From NCBI GenBank assembly GCA_029561455.1, contig JAKQIY010000006.1, forward strand, positions 62,001 to 126,000: DNA of 64,000 bases. Reading direction: 5' to 3'. This DNA is from a bacterium. Lineage in GTDB: Bacteria > Zhuqueibacterota > Zhuqueibacteria > Residuimicrobiales > Krinioviventaceae. Both the position numbers and the translations under genes were made by a program. The notes beneath the pieces are model-generated. The model was not told the origin of the DNA. It worked only from the letters and a program-made list of their open reading frames with translations, and ran no database searches. Positions within the stretch are counted from its first letter, which is position 1. Each line of letters opens with the position of its first letter. Below, piece by piece: positions 25,624 to 34,136 of this stretch.

Positions 25624-25648
25624 AAAAAAGCCGTCATAAAGACGGCTT
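25624..25648 (-). terminator. Rho-independent terminator after the GHMP kinase gene
   Basis: On the minus strand AAGCCGTC / GACGGCTT forms a perfect 8-bp stem with a five-base loop and runs into six T residues. It ends the kinase transcript only a few bases before the mutY start region. Confidence 0.85.
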
Positions 25649-25651
25649 GAA

Positions 25652-26644
25652 TTATATTTGTGGTTTTAATACTATAGCGCCGATCTCGCCCAGAGTTTGT
25701 TTGAGTTTTTCAAACATTTTAGGGCCATCGTAGGTGCCGATAATGGCGCCGCCGCTGCCCGGGAATTTGGCGCTGGCACCAACCGAACGGGCCAGGTTGA
25801 TCATTTCCAGGTTCATGCGGCTGATGGGGAAAATTTCTTTACGTTTATCAAAGTTGGCATTCATAATACCGGCCAGCTTGTCCGTTTCCCGGTTTAACAA
25901 ACAGGCGCGCGCCTGTTCGGCCATATCGGCAAAAAATTTCATGGCGTCAATCACTTTGGGATCACCGGCCATATAACGGCCGCGCAGATTACCGTGCGCA
26001 ATTCCGGACACTTCAGCCAGGTCGCTGATATACGCCAGGTATATGGGCGGCAGCAGGTTGGGATCGAGGTTTTCATAATTACCATGGCCCTGTGTATCCA
26101 TCAACTTTTTATCAAAGTCCATATATACCAGGTTTTCATAGACCTGCACGACCCGATCCTGGAGACCGGCAGAAATTTGCAATTCATCGGTTTCAACGCT
26201 CAGGATCAAATTCGGTATCTGCGGTTTGGGAATTTCCACCCCATAAAAGGTCATCATAGCGCGAATGGTGGCGGTAACGATGGCGCTGGAACCGGCAAGT
26301 CCTACCTGTACCGGTATATTGGAGCTATACCGCACCGTAAAATTCTTGTCCGCCAGAATAATGCCTTTGCTTTTACAATAATCATAGAATTTTTTGGCAG
26401 CGGCCTTGATGAGGCGAATACCGCCATAATAGCCATGCCGCTGCACATCTTTGACCAGATGTTCCAGGTTGTGAAAATAAGAATGATCCCGTTCATTGGG
26501 AATAATTTCAATATCGGGGGTTTCATACATGGTCACTTCGGCAAAAAAATCTTTAAATGTAACGGACAATGTTTTTCCGAAATAGCCATCCGAAGGATTA
26601 CCGGCCAAACCGGCCCTGGTATATGCTTTGGTACGAACGATCAT
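25652..26644 (-). CDS. GHMP kinase, glucuronokinase-like
   Basis: A 330-residue small-molecule kinase of the GHMP superfamily. The start RAKAYTRAGLAGNPSDGYFGKT-type segment (residues 4-24, slightly different here) resembles plant glucuronokinase. The ATP loop is QVGLAGSSAIVTAT, and a third motif KFPGSGGAIIG closes the active site. Glucuronokinase makes glucuronate-1-phosphate for nucleotide-sugar synthesis, which would suit the exopolysaccharide locus, but the substrate is an inference. It stands upstream of a clear terminator. Confidence 0.82.
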   Translation of the reverse strand: MIVRTKAYTRAGLAGNPSDGYFGKTLSVTFKDFFAEVTMYETPDIEIIPNERDHSYFHNLEHLVKDVQRHGYYGGIRLIKAAAKKFYDYCKSKGIILADKNFTVRYSSNIPVQVGLAGSSAIVTATIRAMMTFYGVEIPKPQIPNLILSVETDELQISAGLQDRVVQVYENLVYMDFDKKLMDTQGHGNYENLDPNLLPPIYLAYISDLAEVSGIAHGNLRGRYMAGDPKVIDAMKFFADMAEQARACLLNRETDKLAGIMNANFDKRKEIFPISRMNLEMINLARSVGASAKFPGSGGAIIGTYDGPKMFEKLKQTLGEIGAIVLKPQI

Positions 26645-26686
26645 TATGCTGCCTCCTGAATGAGGTGTATTATTATTTGCCAGTTA

Positions 26687-27544
26687 TTACTTTATTCTTG
26701 GTTCCAGCCACTGCCACAGGTATTCCAGACTTTTTTCTTTATTGATTTCATTGAATAATTCATGTTTTGCGTCGGCGCATATATAGCTGGTTTTATCTTT
26801 AGCTCCAAACAAAGAAAATAGACGCAAAGCGCCTTCTTTGCTGATAATGTGATCATTCTCCCCCACCATCAATATCAATGGTTTGGTTATGGAGGTTGCC
26901 TGCTTCTGCCCATTTTCCATCACATCAAGCATGGTGAAAAACATGGCGGCGCTGATGCGACCATGTACAAGTTCATCCCGGTCATACGAATCCACAACCT
27001 GCTTGTCATTGGACAATTCATCGGATTTAATACCGTTCGACATGGTGAACGACGGCGCAATTTTCAGCATCAGCTTGCCCAATTTATATTTCCAGGACGG
27101 TACATGTACCGACAAGGCAAAAGCCGGGGAAGAAAAGATAATACCGGCAACCGGTGATTGCGGGTAACACAAAAGATAATCCAGCGTGATCAACCCACCC
27201 ATACTGTGTCCCAGGATATACAGAGGTTTGTCCTTGTACAAGGGTGTGGTTAATACCCGCAGCTTTTCAACATCGCGGGCAAAATCGCTAAAATGCGGCA
27301 CATGCCCGCGTTTGCCGCCAGAGCGGCCATGCCCCTGGTGATCGAGAGCATAACAGGCAATCCCGAGCGGCAACAGGTAATTGATAACATTTTTATAACG
27401 TCCGCAATGTTCGCCAATACCATGAACGAGCAGTAAATTGGCCAGTTGTGTTTCTGCAGGCAACCAGTATTGATATTTAATGCGTTGTTGATTCGGGTTG
27501 ATAAAAGAATCTTTGGCATAAATTATCTTGTTTGTGTCCATCAT
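26687..27544 (-). CDS. Alpha/beta hydrolase, monoacylglycerol lipase-like
   Basis: A 285-residue serine hydrolase. The oxyanion region LLVHGIGEHCGRY, nucleophile elbow LGHSMGGL, acid region VGENDHI and C-terminal catalytic His in DAKHELFNE make a full triad. The order and LDHQGHGRSGG block match the monoacylglycerol lipase / lysophospholipase group. No signal peptide, so cytoplasmic. Next gene (sfsA) starts upstream with a 20-bp gap. Confidence 0.9.
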   Translation of the reverse strand: MMDTNKIIYAKDSFINPNQQRIKYQYWLPAETQLANLLLVHGIGEHCGRYKNVINYLLPLGIACYALDHQGHGRSGGKRGHVPHFSDFARDVEKLRVLTTPLYKDKPLYILGHSMGGLITLDYLLCYPQSPVAGIIFSSPAFALSVHVPSWKYKLGKLMLKIAPSFTMSNGIKSDELSNDKQVVDSYDRDELVHGRISAAMFFTMLDVMENGQKQATSITKPLILMVGENDHIISKEGALRLFSLFGAKDKTSYICADAKHELFNEINKEKSLEYLWQWLEPRIK

Positions 27545-27564
27545 TGTATTAGTTCCATTTGTTT

Positions 27565-28263
27565 TTAATCTGTTAACCGGAACGGTAATTGTTTATTAAC
27601 AACAATATGCTGCGGAGTAATATCGGCATTATATACTAAAATTTCCACACCCTGATTAAATGCCATGTTTAAAGTTTGGGCATAAACAGGATCAATAAGC
27701 GCAGCCGGGCGAAAAGATTCGGCATCGGCGCGCTGCACCAGGTAAAACATCACTGCGCGATGCCCCTGCCGCACCATTTCTGTCAATTCATGTAAATGTT
27801 TGGTGCCACGTTTGGTAACGGCATCGGGGAATCGGGCAATCCTGTCCTGAGCCAGGGTAACATTTTTTACTTCCACATAACAAAGCCGGTTACAATGGGA
27901 TAACAAAATATCGATCCGGCTGTTTTGGCCATAAGGGACCTCGGTTTGCACCGTATCATATTCATCCAGTCCGGTTATTTGTTTATTGACAATAGCTTCA
28001 CGCACCAGTGCATTACTGCGCATCGGGTTTACGCCAACCCAGACATTATTGGTAAAAATCAATTCCCACGTCCAGGGGAGTTTTCGCCCCGGCGCATCCT
28101 GCCGGGATAAGAGTACCGGGCTGCCGGGGGCATTGCAGGAGAGCATACTGCCCGGATTAGGGCAATAAACCGTCACCCTTTCCCCGGAGGGACGCCGAAC
28201 ATCGGCCAGGAAACGTTTGTATCGTTGCAACAATACGGCATGTTCCATTTCCGGTAATTGCAT
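27565..28263 (-). CDS. sfsA: SfsA family DNA/RNA nuclease
   Basis: A 232-residue SfsA protein, once named for sugar fermentation stimulation. It has CPNPGSM near residue 35, FTNNVWVGVNPMRSNALVREAI, the nuclease core RIDILLSHCNRLCYVEVKNVTL (E-x-K motif) and FPDAVTKRGTKHLHEL. These are characteristic family blocks; the E-V-K site resembles PD-(D/E)xK nucleases. It overlaps no neighbour but sits 2 bp after the nitroreductase gene. Confidence 0.93.
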   Translation of the reverse strand: MQLPEMEHAVLLQRYKRFLADVRRPSGERVTVYCPNPGSMLSCNAPGSPVLLSRQDAPGRKLPWTWELIFTNNVWVGVNPMRSNALVREAIVNKQITGLDEYDTVQTEVPYGQNSRIDILLSHCNRLCYVEVKNVTLAQDRIARFPDAVTKRGTKHLHELTEMVRQGHRAVMFYLVQRADAESFRPAALIDPVYAQTLNMAFNQGVEILVYNADITPQHIVVNKQLPFRLTD

Positions 28264-28265
28264 AT

Positions 28266-28823
28266 TTATTTTATTTCATTAAACCAGCATATCTCTGACA
28301 AAGAACGACGCTTGCGGCGTACTGTTTTTTTAGTATCACTATAACCGGCCGCAATAATAGCTACCGGTTGGTATTTATGCGGTAAGTTCAGGGCTTTTTT
28401 AACTCCCTTGCTGCTAAACCAACCGATCCAGCAGGTTTCAATTTCGAGCTCCTGCGCCTGTAAAATAAAATGCTCACCGGCAATACCGGCATCGACAAAG
28501 TAATAATGAATACCGGTAATCTGCTTGCCGATGCGGTCGGAAATCCAGTCGAGGTGCGTCAGAATAACTATCAATGCAGGAGACTGGCTAACCCAGCGAC
28601 TGGAGGTATAAATACCGTTAAAGGCATGTTTGGCTAGTTTTTCTTTTAATTCCGGCTCATCAACAACCATAAACCGACATGGTTGCGCATTATTTGCCGA
28701 GGGCGCCAGCCGCGCCGCCTCCACACATTTATACAGCGCCGCTTTATCAATTGGCTGATCCAGGAATTTACGCACACTGTGCCGGGTTTTGACCAATTGT
28801 AAAAAATTTTTATGTTGCTGCAA
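28266..28823 (-). CDS. Nitroreductase family protein
   Basis: A 185-residue FMN-dependent oxidoreductase. FMN-binding residues lie in KTRHSVRKFLDQPID and ARLAPSANNAQPCRFMVVD; QAQELEIETCWIGWF is the conserved late helix and strand. Such enzymes reduce nitro compounds, quinones or flavins; the substrate is open. It is 2 bp upstream of sfsA, so co-transcribed. Confidence 0.9.
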   Translation of the reverse strand: MQQHKNFLQLVKTRHSVRKFLDQPIDKAALYKCVEAARLAPSANNAQPCRFMVVDEPELKEKLAKHAFNGIYTSSRWVSQSPALIVILTHLDWISDRIGKQITGIHYYFVDAGIAGEHFILQAQELEIETCWIGWFSSKGVKKALNLPHKYQPVAIIAAGYSDTKKTVRRKRRSLSEICWFNEIK

Positions 28824-28850
28824 TGTGAATTGTCTCCTTTCCGGAGTAAA

Positions 28851-30212
28851 CTAGTCGTTGATCATTTCAGAAATTTTTACCAACTGATAGCCGCGGTTGC
28901 GTAAACTATCGACCAGGGCCGGGATCATGAGATGCACCGGCTGCTGTTTTCTCTGTGTATCCAGGTGCATAAGCACTATACCGCCGTTCACTTTTTGCCG
29001 GGTACCGTTGCCAAAATTCAGGATTTTTTCCATAACCTGCTGCGGGGTTTTATATAAAGCCAGGGTGGAATCCGCTACCCAGTCATGCGAATCCAAATTC
29101 TCGCCATTGCCGACTGTCCAACCAACATGACGGTATCCCAGTTCCGCGGCCCATTGCCTGATTTCAAGGTTATGTTCGCCATAAGGTGCACGCCAGTATG
29201 GCGCCATTTTCTTTTTGGTGATCTTTTCAAACAGTTCGGCGGTATCGTTAAGCTGTTTTTGCAATTTTTCCCTGGTCATACCGGGCGCGGTATCCTGCTT
29301 CTGGTTTTTGGTATATGTAGTCAAATGCGGATGGCTCCAGGTATGGTTGCCGACCTCGTGTCCCTCCCGCACCATCCGTTTAGCCAGATCGGGATATCTT
29401 TTCAAAAAAGCGCCGGTAACAAACATGGTGCATTTCAGTTTCTTTTCGGCCAGATAATCCAGAATCTCTGCGGCAGCGCCATCGCCGGAGCCGCCGTCAA
29501 AGGTAAGAGCAACGTGGGGAATTTTGGCGTTGCCGCGCGAAAATTCCCGGGTTAAAAAACCCAGGCGCGGTTTGCCGTAAAAGGTGACCATTCTTTGCAA
29601 AACAGCCGCATTTCCATGCGTATCGAGGCCCTGGACAATTATCTCGTTGGCGCCGTTATCGAGCTTAATATCTTGAAAAATGAATTTATTATCTTCAGGT
29701 ATTGTTACAGCGTGTAAACGCCCATTGACTTTGATACTGAGAATAATACTATCCGCCGCTTCCCCGGTAATATCAATACTATTGGAGGTTACCATAGCAT
29801 CCGGAGCGCCGGTCATAGCAAAACCGGCATCGAGCGGTTGACCCGGAATCAGCATATCGCCGGAAAATATTGTTTGCTTTCGTTCCGAACGCAATTGCCG
29901 CAGCTCTTTGGTCATATTGTTTATTACAAAAAGCATAAACACCAGAATGATAATATAAACCAGGTCGAGTACAAACCGAAAGGATTTTAATTTAAGGCGG
30001 TGAATTATGGAAGCGCGCCGGGCGGTTACTGTTTTAGGCCGGATATTTAATAAAGCCAGCATCCCTTTTGCCAGGGCCCGTACCAGGCAGCGGGGACTGC
30101 AATAGGTGCTACCCAGGAAATCAATTTCACACTCGCTGCAAATATATGAAGCGCAATGCCGGCACTTTTTACGGGCTTTGTGATCCGGATGGTTTTTACA
30201 GAAATGTTCCAT
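28851..30212 (-). CDS. Membrane-anchored polysaccharide deacetylase with N-terminal zinc finger
   Basis: A 453-residue protein of unusual layout. Residues 1-45 carry a Cys/His cluster (C5, H8, C17, C20, C25, C28) like a B-box zinc finger, then a membrane helix at about 80-98. An Ig-like linker (~125-215) and a NodB deacetylase domain (~230-450) follow outside the cell. The NodB motifs are TFDGG (239-241, variant of TFDDG), GNHTWSH with His290 and His294, and RAPYG. It probably removes acetyl groups from peptidoglycan or an exported polysaccharide. The second Asp of motif 1 is Gly, a known variant whose effect on metal binding is uncertain. Confidence 0.87.
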   Translation of the reverse strand: MEHFCKNHPDHKARKKCRHCASYICSECEIDFLGSTYCSPRCLVRALAKGMLALLNIRPKTVTARRASIIHRLKLKSFRFVLDLVYIIILVFMLFVINNMTKELRQLRSERKQTIFSGDMLIPGQPLDAGFAMTGAPDAMVTSNSIDITGEAADSIILSIKVNGRLHAVTIPEDNKFIFQDIKLDNGANEIIVQGLDTHGNAAVLQRMVTFYGKPRLGFLTREFSRGNAKIPHVALTFDGGSGDGAAAEILDYLAEKKLKCTMFVTGAFLKRYPDLAKRMVREGHEVGNHTWSHPHLTTYTKNQKQDTAPGMTREKLQKQLNDTAELFEKITKKKMAPYWRAPYGEHNLEIRQWAAELGYRHVGWTVGNGENLDSHDWVADSTLALYKTPQQVMEKILNFGNGTRQKVNGGIVLMHLDTQRKQQPVHLMIPALVDSLRNRGYQLVKISEMIND

Positions 30213-30351
30213 AAGCCTTTATCAGTTAATTCGAACTAAACATGTTTCGACATAAAAAATCAATACAGGAAAATAATAAATCTGTTTTCAAGAAAAAAGC
30301 ATTTTCTTTACAAAAATCAACAAAAGCGAAAAAGCAGTTAAATTATTCTGT

Positions 30352-30379
30352 TTGATGTTAATGATAAAATCTTTATAAT
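30352..30379 (+). promoter_or_regulatory. Sigma-70 promoter of the Memo-like gene
   Basis: TTGATG (30352-30357) and a perfect TATAAT (30374-30379) are separated by 16 bp, about 35 bp upstream of the ATG at 30414. Confidence 0.6.
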
Positions 30380-30413
30380 ATAAGCTGTTCTGTTGATTTT
30401 AAAGGAACATACT

Positions 30414-31262
30414 ATGAAAGATGAAAAAATTCGCCATTCGGCCTGGAATGGTTCTTTTTATCCCGCCAATCCCGAAAGATTGAGCAAGATGGTACAGGAA
30501 TTACTGGATAAACAGACAGAACCGGAGATCAATGAAAAAATCTATGGCATTATCGCTCCCCATGCAGGTTACGAATATTCCGGGGCTACGGCAGCTACGG
30601 CTTATCGGTATATTCGCTATATGCCAATAAAAAATATTGTAATTATTGCGCCAAGTCATGCTGAAATGATCAAAGGCGTTTCGGTATATGACGGCGATTT
30701 TTACGAAACCCCGCTCGGTCTGGTGCCGGTCAACCGCGAACTGGCGGCAACACTGGCAGAAAAGCGGGATTTTATTCATTTGTCCTCAGCAGGACATCGT
30801 CTTACCGGGCGCGCCGAACACTCGCTGGAAGTTCATTTGCCGATGCTGCAAAAAGCGCTGGCGCAGCAATTTTCTATTGTCCCGATCGTTTTTCATGATT
30901 ATCAATGGAAAATATGCAGCGGTCTTGGACAAGCGATTGCTGAAACACTCGCCAATATTCCCGATGTGCTGCTCGTCGCCAGTTCCGACCTGTACCATGG
31001 CTATTCGTATGCAGATTGTGTAAAAACCGATGATGATACCCTGAAAGCAATTACCGCTTTTGCTCCGGAACAATTTTGCCAGGGCTGCCAGGCGTCACAA
31101 TACCAGGCATGCGGCGCCGGGCCGATTACCGCCGTGCAGGTCGCCGCAAAGCAGCTTGGCGCCAGAACCACACGCATTGTGGCCCGCACCAACTCGGCCG
31201 ATGTTACCGGCAGCCGCGGCGGCTGGACGGTCGGTTATGCCTCGGCAGTGATTACGGCTTGA
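30414..31262 (+). CDS. MEMO1 family protein (AmmeMemoRadiSam system protein B)
   Basis: A 282-residue protein of the Memo family, which has a dioxygenase-like fold. It begins IRHSAWNGSFYPANPERL and contains IIAPHAGYEYSG, LTGRAEHSLEVHLPML and VASSDLYHGY, all family blocks with conserved His residues. The usual companions (AMMECR1 and a radical SAM enzyme) are not in the window. ATG 30414 has AAAGGA 7 bp upstream; a TTG at 30393 is less likely. The next gene starts 1 bp after the stop, so an operon is clear. Confidence 0.9.
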   Translation: MKDEKIRHSAWNGSFYPANPERLSKMVQELLDKQTEPEINEKIYGIIAPHAGYEYSGATAATAYRYIRYMPIKNIVIIAPSHAEMIKGVSVYDGDFYETPLGLVPVNRELAATLAEKRDFIHLSSAGHRLTGRAEHSLEVHLPMLQKALAQQFSIVPIVFHDYQWKICSGLGQAIAETLANIPDVLLVASSDLYHGYSYADCVKTDDDTLKAITAFAPEQFCQGCQASQYQACGAGPITAVQVAAKQLGARTTRIVARTNSADVTGSRGGWTVGYASAVITA

Positions 31263-31263
31263 T

Positions 31264-32172
31264 ATGATGCAAACCGACAAGATTGCCGTTATCGGCGCCG
31301 GCAAACTGGGAAGCGCACTGGCCCGCGCCCTGAGCGAACATGGTTTTACAGTCATCGCCATATATGACCGGGATGCCAATCGCGCTATAAAATGTGCGCA
31401 AGCATGCGGATCTCTTACCCGCTTTATGCCCCTGCACGAGTTCCCGGCCGATCTAACGCTGCTTTTCTTCTGTGTTCCCGATGATGAACTTGAAAATGCT
31501 GCACAGCAAGCGGCGGATAAATTAACCATAACCCGGCAAACAGTGGCCGCGCATTGCTCCGGCACTAAAAGCGCGGAGATTCTGCTGCCCCTGAAAAAAC
31601 TGACGCACCACCTGGCCTCCTGTCACCCGGTGCAAACCTTTCCGGGGTTGGCGGACGACTGGCAACGTTTGAGCAATATATTCTTTGGACTTGAAGGCGA
31701 AGCCGGAGCATTGGAAAAATTACAACAACTCGTACAGAATTTGAACAGTCAGTTTGTAATCATTCCATCAGAAAAAAAACCACTGTATCATCTGGGCTGT
31801 GCGTTGGCTTCGAATTACCTGGTTGCCATTGCCGATACCGCCCTCGAGGTTATGCAGAGCGCCGGAATAGAAAGTGCGCAAGCTATACCGGTACTGGAAC
31901 CGCTGCTGCGCGCCACACTCGACAATGTAATTGCAAACGGCCCGGCCCGCGCTGCAACCGGCCCCATTATTCGCGGCGACGCCGGTACTGTGCAGGAACA
32001 TATAGCGGCCCTGCACGAAAATATCCCGGAACTGTTGCCCCTGTACAGTTTGCTGGGAATGCGGCTGGCGCACATTGCCTCGGACAGACCAGACAGCAAC
32101 CGGGAAAAACTGGCAAAAATTGAAGGACTGCTGCTGACAGAGATCAGAAAATATGGACTGGATTATGAATGA
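31264..32172 (+). CDS. Rossmann-like / DUF2520 oxidoreductase-like protein
   Basis: A 302-residue protein resembling ketopantoate reductase-type dehydrogenases. The nucleotide loop is IAVIGAGKLGSALARAL, LLFFCVPDDEL ends the Rossmann part, and the C-terminal DUF2520 helical domain includes HLASCHPVQTFPG and ATGPIIRGDAGTV. Members probably bind NADP, but the reaction is not established. It is encoded directly after the Memo-like gene and overlaps the PHP gene. Confidence 0.9.
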   Translation: MMQTDKIAVIGAGKLGSALARALSEHGFTVIAIYDRDANRAIKCAQACGSLTRFMPLHEFPADLTLLFFCVPDDELENAAQQAADKLTITRQTVAAHCSGTKSAEILLPLKKLTHHLASCHPVQTFPGLADDWQRLSNIFFGLEGEAGALEKLQQLVQNLNSQFVIIPSEKKPLYHLGCALASNYLVAIADTALEVMQSAGIESAQAIPVLEPLLRATLDNVIANGPARAATGPIIRGDAGTVQEHIAALHENIPELLPLYSLLGMRLAHIASDRPDSNREKLAKIEGLLLTEIRKYGLDYE

Positions 32173-32959
32173 TTATCATGTACATACCCGGTTATGCAAA
32201 CATGGCGAAGGCGATGTTTACCAATATGTCGAATCCGCTATTGCCAAAGGGGTGAAAGAACTGGGCTTTGCCGAGCACATTCCGATCCCGGCGCTCAACG
32301 ATCCGTATGGGCGTATGGATTTTGCTGACTGGAATGTTTATTGGCGAGATGTGGAAGACGCTCAACGGCACTATCCGGAAATTAAAATCCTGCTGGGCCT
32401 GGAAGCCGATTACCTGCCCCCATATATGGAGTATATTGAATCGTTTATAGCCCAATATCCCTTTGATTTTGTCATCGGTTCGGTGCATTTTATCGGCGAC
32501 TGGGATTTCTCCAATCCGCAGTATAAAGAACGATATGAGTCTTTTGGGGTCGACAGGACTTTTTGCGAATACTACCAACTGGTTCGCGAAGCGGCTATGA
32601 CAGGATTATATGATATCATCGGTCATCTGGATATTCCCAAAAGATACGGACACAAAGCCGGTCTAGATATGAGCGGCGAGATTGACGATACCCTCAAAGT
32701 GATCAAACGCTGCGGGCTGGCGCTGGACGTTAACACCTCCGGGCTGCGCCGGCAGGTGCAAGAGTTGTATCCTGCACAGACTATACTCAGCCGCGCTTGT
32801 GCGTTCGATATACCGGTTATACTCGGTAGCGATGCCCATAACCCGACCGAAGTGGCTTTTGCCTTTCCGGAAACATACCGGCTGCTGGAAAAGATTGGCT
32901 ATAGCGAAACCTGCGTTTATAAAAACAGAATTCGTTCAAGCTGTCCCTTGAACACATAA
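32165..32959 (+). CDS. PHP-family histidinol-phosphatase-like enzyme
   Basis: About 264 residues with the PHP metal-site order: DYHVHTRLCKHG, GFAEHIPI, LLGLEADYLP, FVIGSVHFI, GHLDIPKRYG and LGSDAHNP. This matches HisJ/HisK-type histidinol phosphate phosphatase, the late step of histidine synthesis. ATG at 32165 is favoured because family proteins start directly with DYHVHT; ATG at 32153 is possible. It overlaps the preceding gene by 8 bp. No other his gene is nearby, so the histidine role is by family only. Confidence 0.88.
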   Translation: MNDYHVHTRLCKHGEGDVYQYVESAIAKGVKELGFAEHIPIPALNDPYGRMDFADWNVYWRDVEDAQRHYPEIKILLGLEADYLPPYMEYIESFIAQYPFDFVIGSVHFIGDWDFSNPQYKERYESFGVDRTFCEYYQLVREAAMTGLYDIIGHLDIPKRYGHKAGLDMSGEIDDTLKVIKRCGLALDVNTSGLRRQVQELYPAQTILSRACAFDIPVILGSDAHNPTEVAFAFPETYRLLEKIGYSETCVYKNRIRSSCPLNT

Positions 32960-32987
32960 TTGATAATTAACCAGGCAAGGCAGTAAC

Positions 32988-33863
32988 GTGGATTTTACTC
33001 TTGAATTAAAACAGGTAACTTTTAAATACACCGGCATCGGCGGCTCGGAACATTCTGTGCTCGATCATTTAAATTTGCGTTTCGATCAACAGGAATGCAC
33101 GGCAATTATCGGCCCCAGCGGTTCCGGCAAAACTACGCTGATCCAGCATTTTACGGGACTGCTAAAACCGATCTCCGGGCAGGTGTTGTTCAACGGCCGG
33201 GATATTTGGGGCAAACAGTTTTCCCGAAAGGACTTGCGTCGCCATATTGGCCTGGTATTCCAGTTCCCGGAAGCGCAATTATTTGAAGAAACTGTTTTTA
33301 AGGATATTGCCTTTGCTCCGCAAAAACAGGAATTACCGGCAGAACAGGTAACCGGCAGAGTTAAAGAGGCAATGGCAGCAGTCGGGTTGGAATATACCGT
33401 TTTTGCCGAACGCTCCCCGTTCAAGTTAAGCGAAGGCGAAAAACGAAGAACCGCCATTGCCGGCGTACTGGCTATGGAACCAGCCCTGGTGGTATTTGAC
33501 GAGCCCACCGCCGGCCTCGACGCCGACGGCATACATCGTTTTAGTATGATTGTCGATACCCTGGTACAGAAAAAAACCGCGGTTATTTTCATCACTCACA
33601 ATATGGAATTTGTCGCCCAGGTCGCCCGCCGGGTCATTGTACTGAAAAAGGGGCAGGTTCTGTTTGACGGTAAACCATGTGACCTATTTACCAACCCAAG
33701 TCTCATCGAACAAGCGGAAGTGCAGATCCCGCCGGTTGTGCACTACCTGTCATCCGGGAAAAGCCCATTGGCAGGTAATATAAATGCCCATAACGGCAGG
33801 CAAAAAATTTGGCGGCGTATTGAAAAAATTGCCCGCAACCTGAACTTGGAGGCAAGCGAGTAA
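32988..33863 (+). CDS. Energy-coupling factor-type ABC ATPase (EcfA-like)
   Basis: A 291-residue ATP-binding protein with Walker A GPSGSGKT (about 42-49), Q-loop VFQFPEAQLFEE (the ECF-typical sequence), signature LSEGEKRR and Walker B LVVFDEPTAGLD. Such proteins power vitamin or metal uptake with EcfT and an S-component, but neither is in the window. The start is GTG at 32988. About 45 residues after the ATPase core are polar and have no recognised domain. It closes the Memo-DUF2520-PHP group, with a 28-bp gap. Confidence 0.88.
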   Translation: MDFTLELKQVTFKYTGIGGSEHSVLDHLNLRFDQQECTAIIGPSGSGKTTLIQHFTGLLKPISGQVLFNGRDIWGKQFSRKDLRRHIGLVFQFPEAQLFEETVFKDIAFAPQKQELPAEQVTGRVKEAMAAVGLEYTVFAERSPFKLSEGEKRRTAIAGVLAMEPALVVFDEPTAGLDADGIHRFSMIVDTLVQKKTAVIFITHNMEFVAQVARRVIVLKKGQVLFDGKPCDLFTNPSLIEQAEVQIPPVVHYLSSGKSPLAGNINAHNGRQKIWRRIEKIARNLNLEASE

Positions 33864-33972
33864 GCAATAAATGCCACAAACATCCGGCCGGCGCTGCCGG
33901 GAGTTGTATTTTAGCAATACAGTAATTGTCTTATAGTTAAACAATGGAAAACGAAAAAATCGGGATCCCCTG

Positions 33973-33990
33973 AATTACGTTTTTGTAATT
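33973..33990. promoter_or_regulatory. Palindromic upstream site of the sigma-54 activator gene
   Basis: AATTAC-N6-GTAATT is a perfect 6-6-6 palindrome. It lies 84 bp upstream of the -24 GG of the sigma-54 promoter, the usual place for an enhancer. The same pattern recurs twice upstream of the gene at 36061. It probably binds the encoded activator itself; the role is inferred from position and recurrence. Confidence 0.6.
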
Positions 33991-34072
33991 TAAAACCCCC
34001 AGATTTTGTAAATACAGAAGTTAAGCGCTCCAAAATCATTGTTTATTAAGGTCTTGCAATTTATTATTTCTG

Positions 34073-34088
34073 TGGCAAACCTTTTGCA
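34073..34088 (+). promoter_or_regulatory. Sigma-54 (-24/-12) promoter of the activator gene
   Basis: TGGCAAACCTTTTGCA has GG at 34074-34075 and GC at 34086-34087 with exactly ten bases between, as required for sigma-54. The ATG at 34137 lies about 50 bp downstream. The rest of the 273-bp gap (33864-34136) holds the palindrome listed above and no ORF. Confidence 0.85.
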
Positions 34089-34136
34089 TAATAGAAATGA
34101 CTAATACCTTCATGACATGATAAAGGAGCAGGGTTA

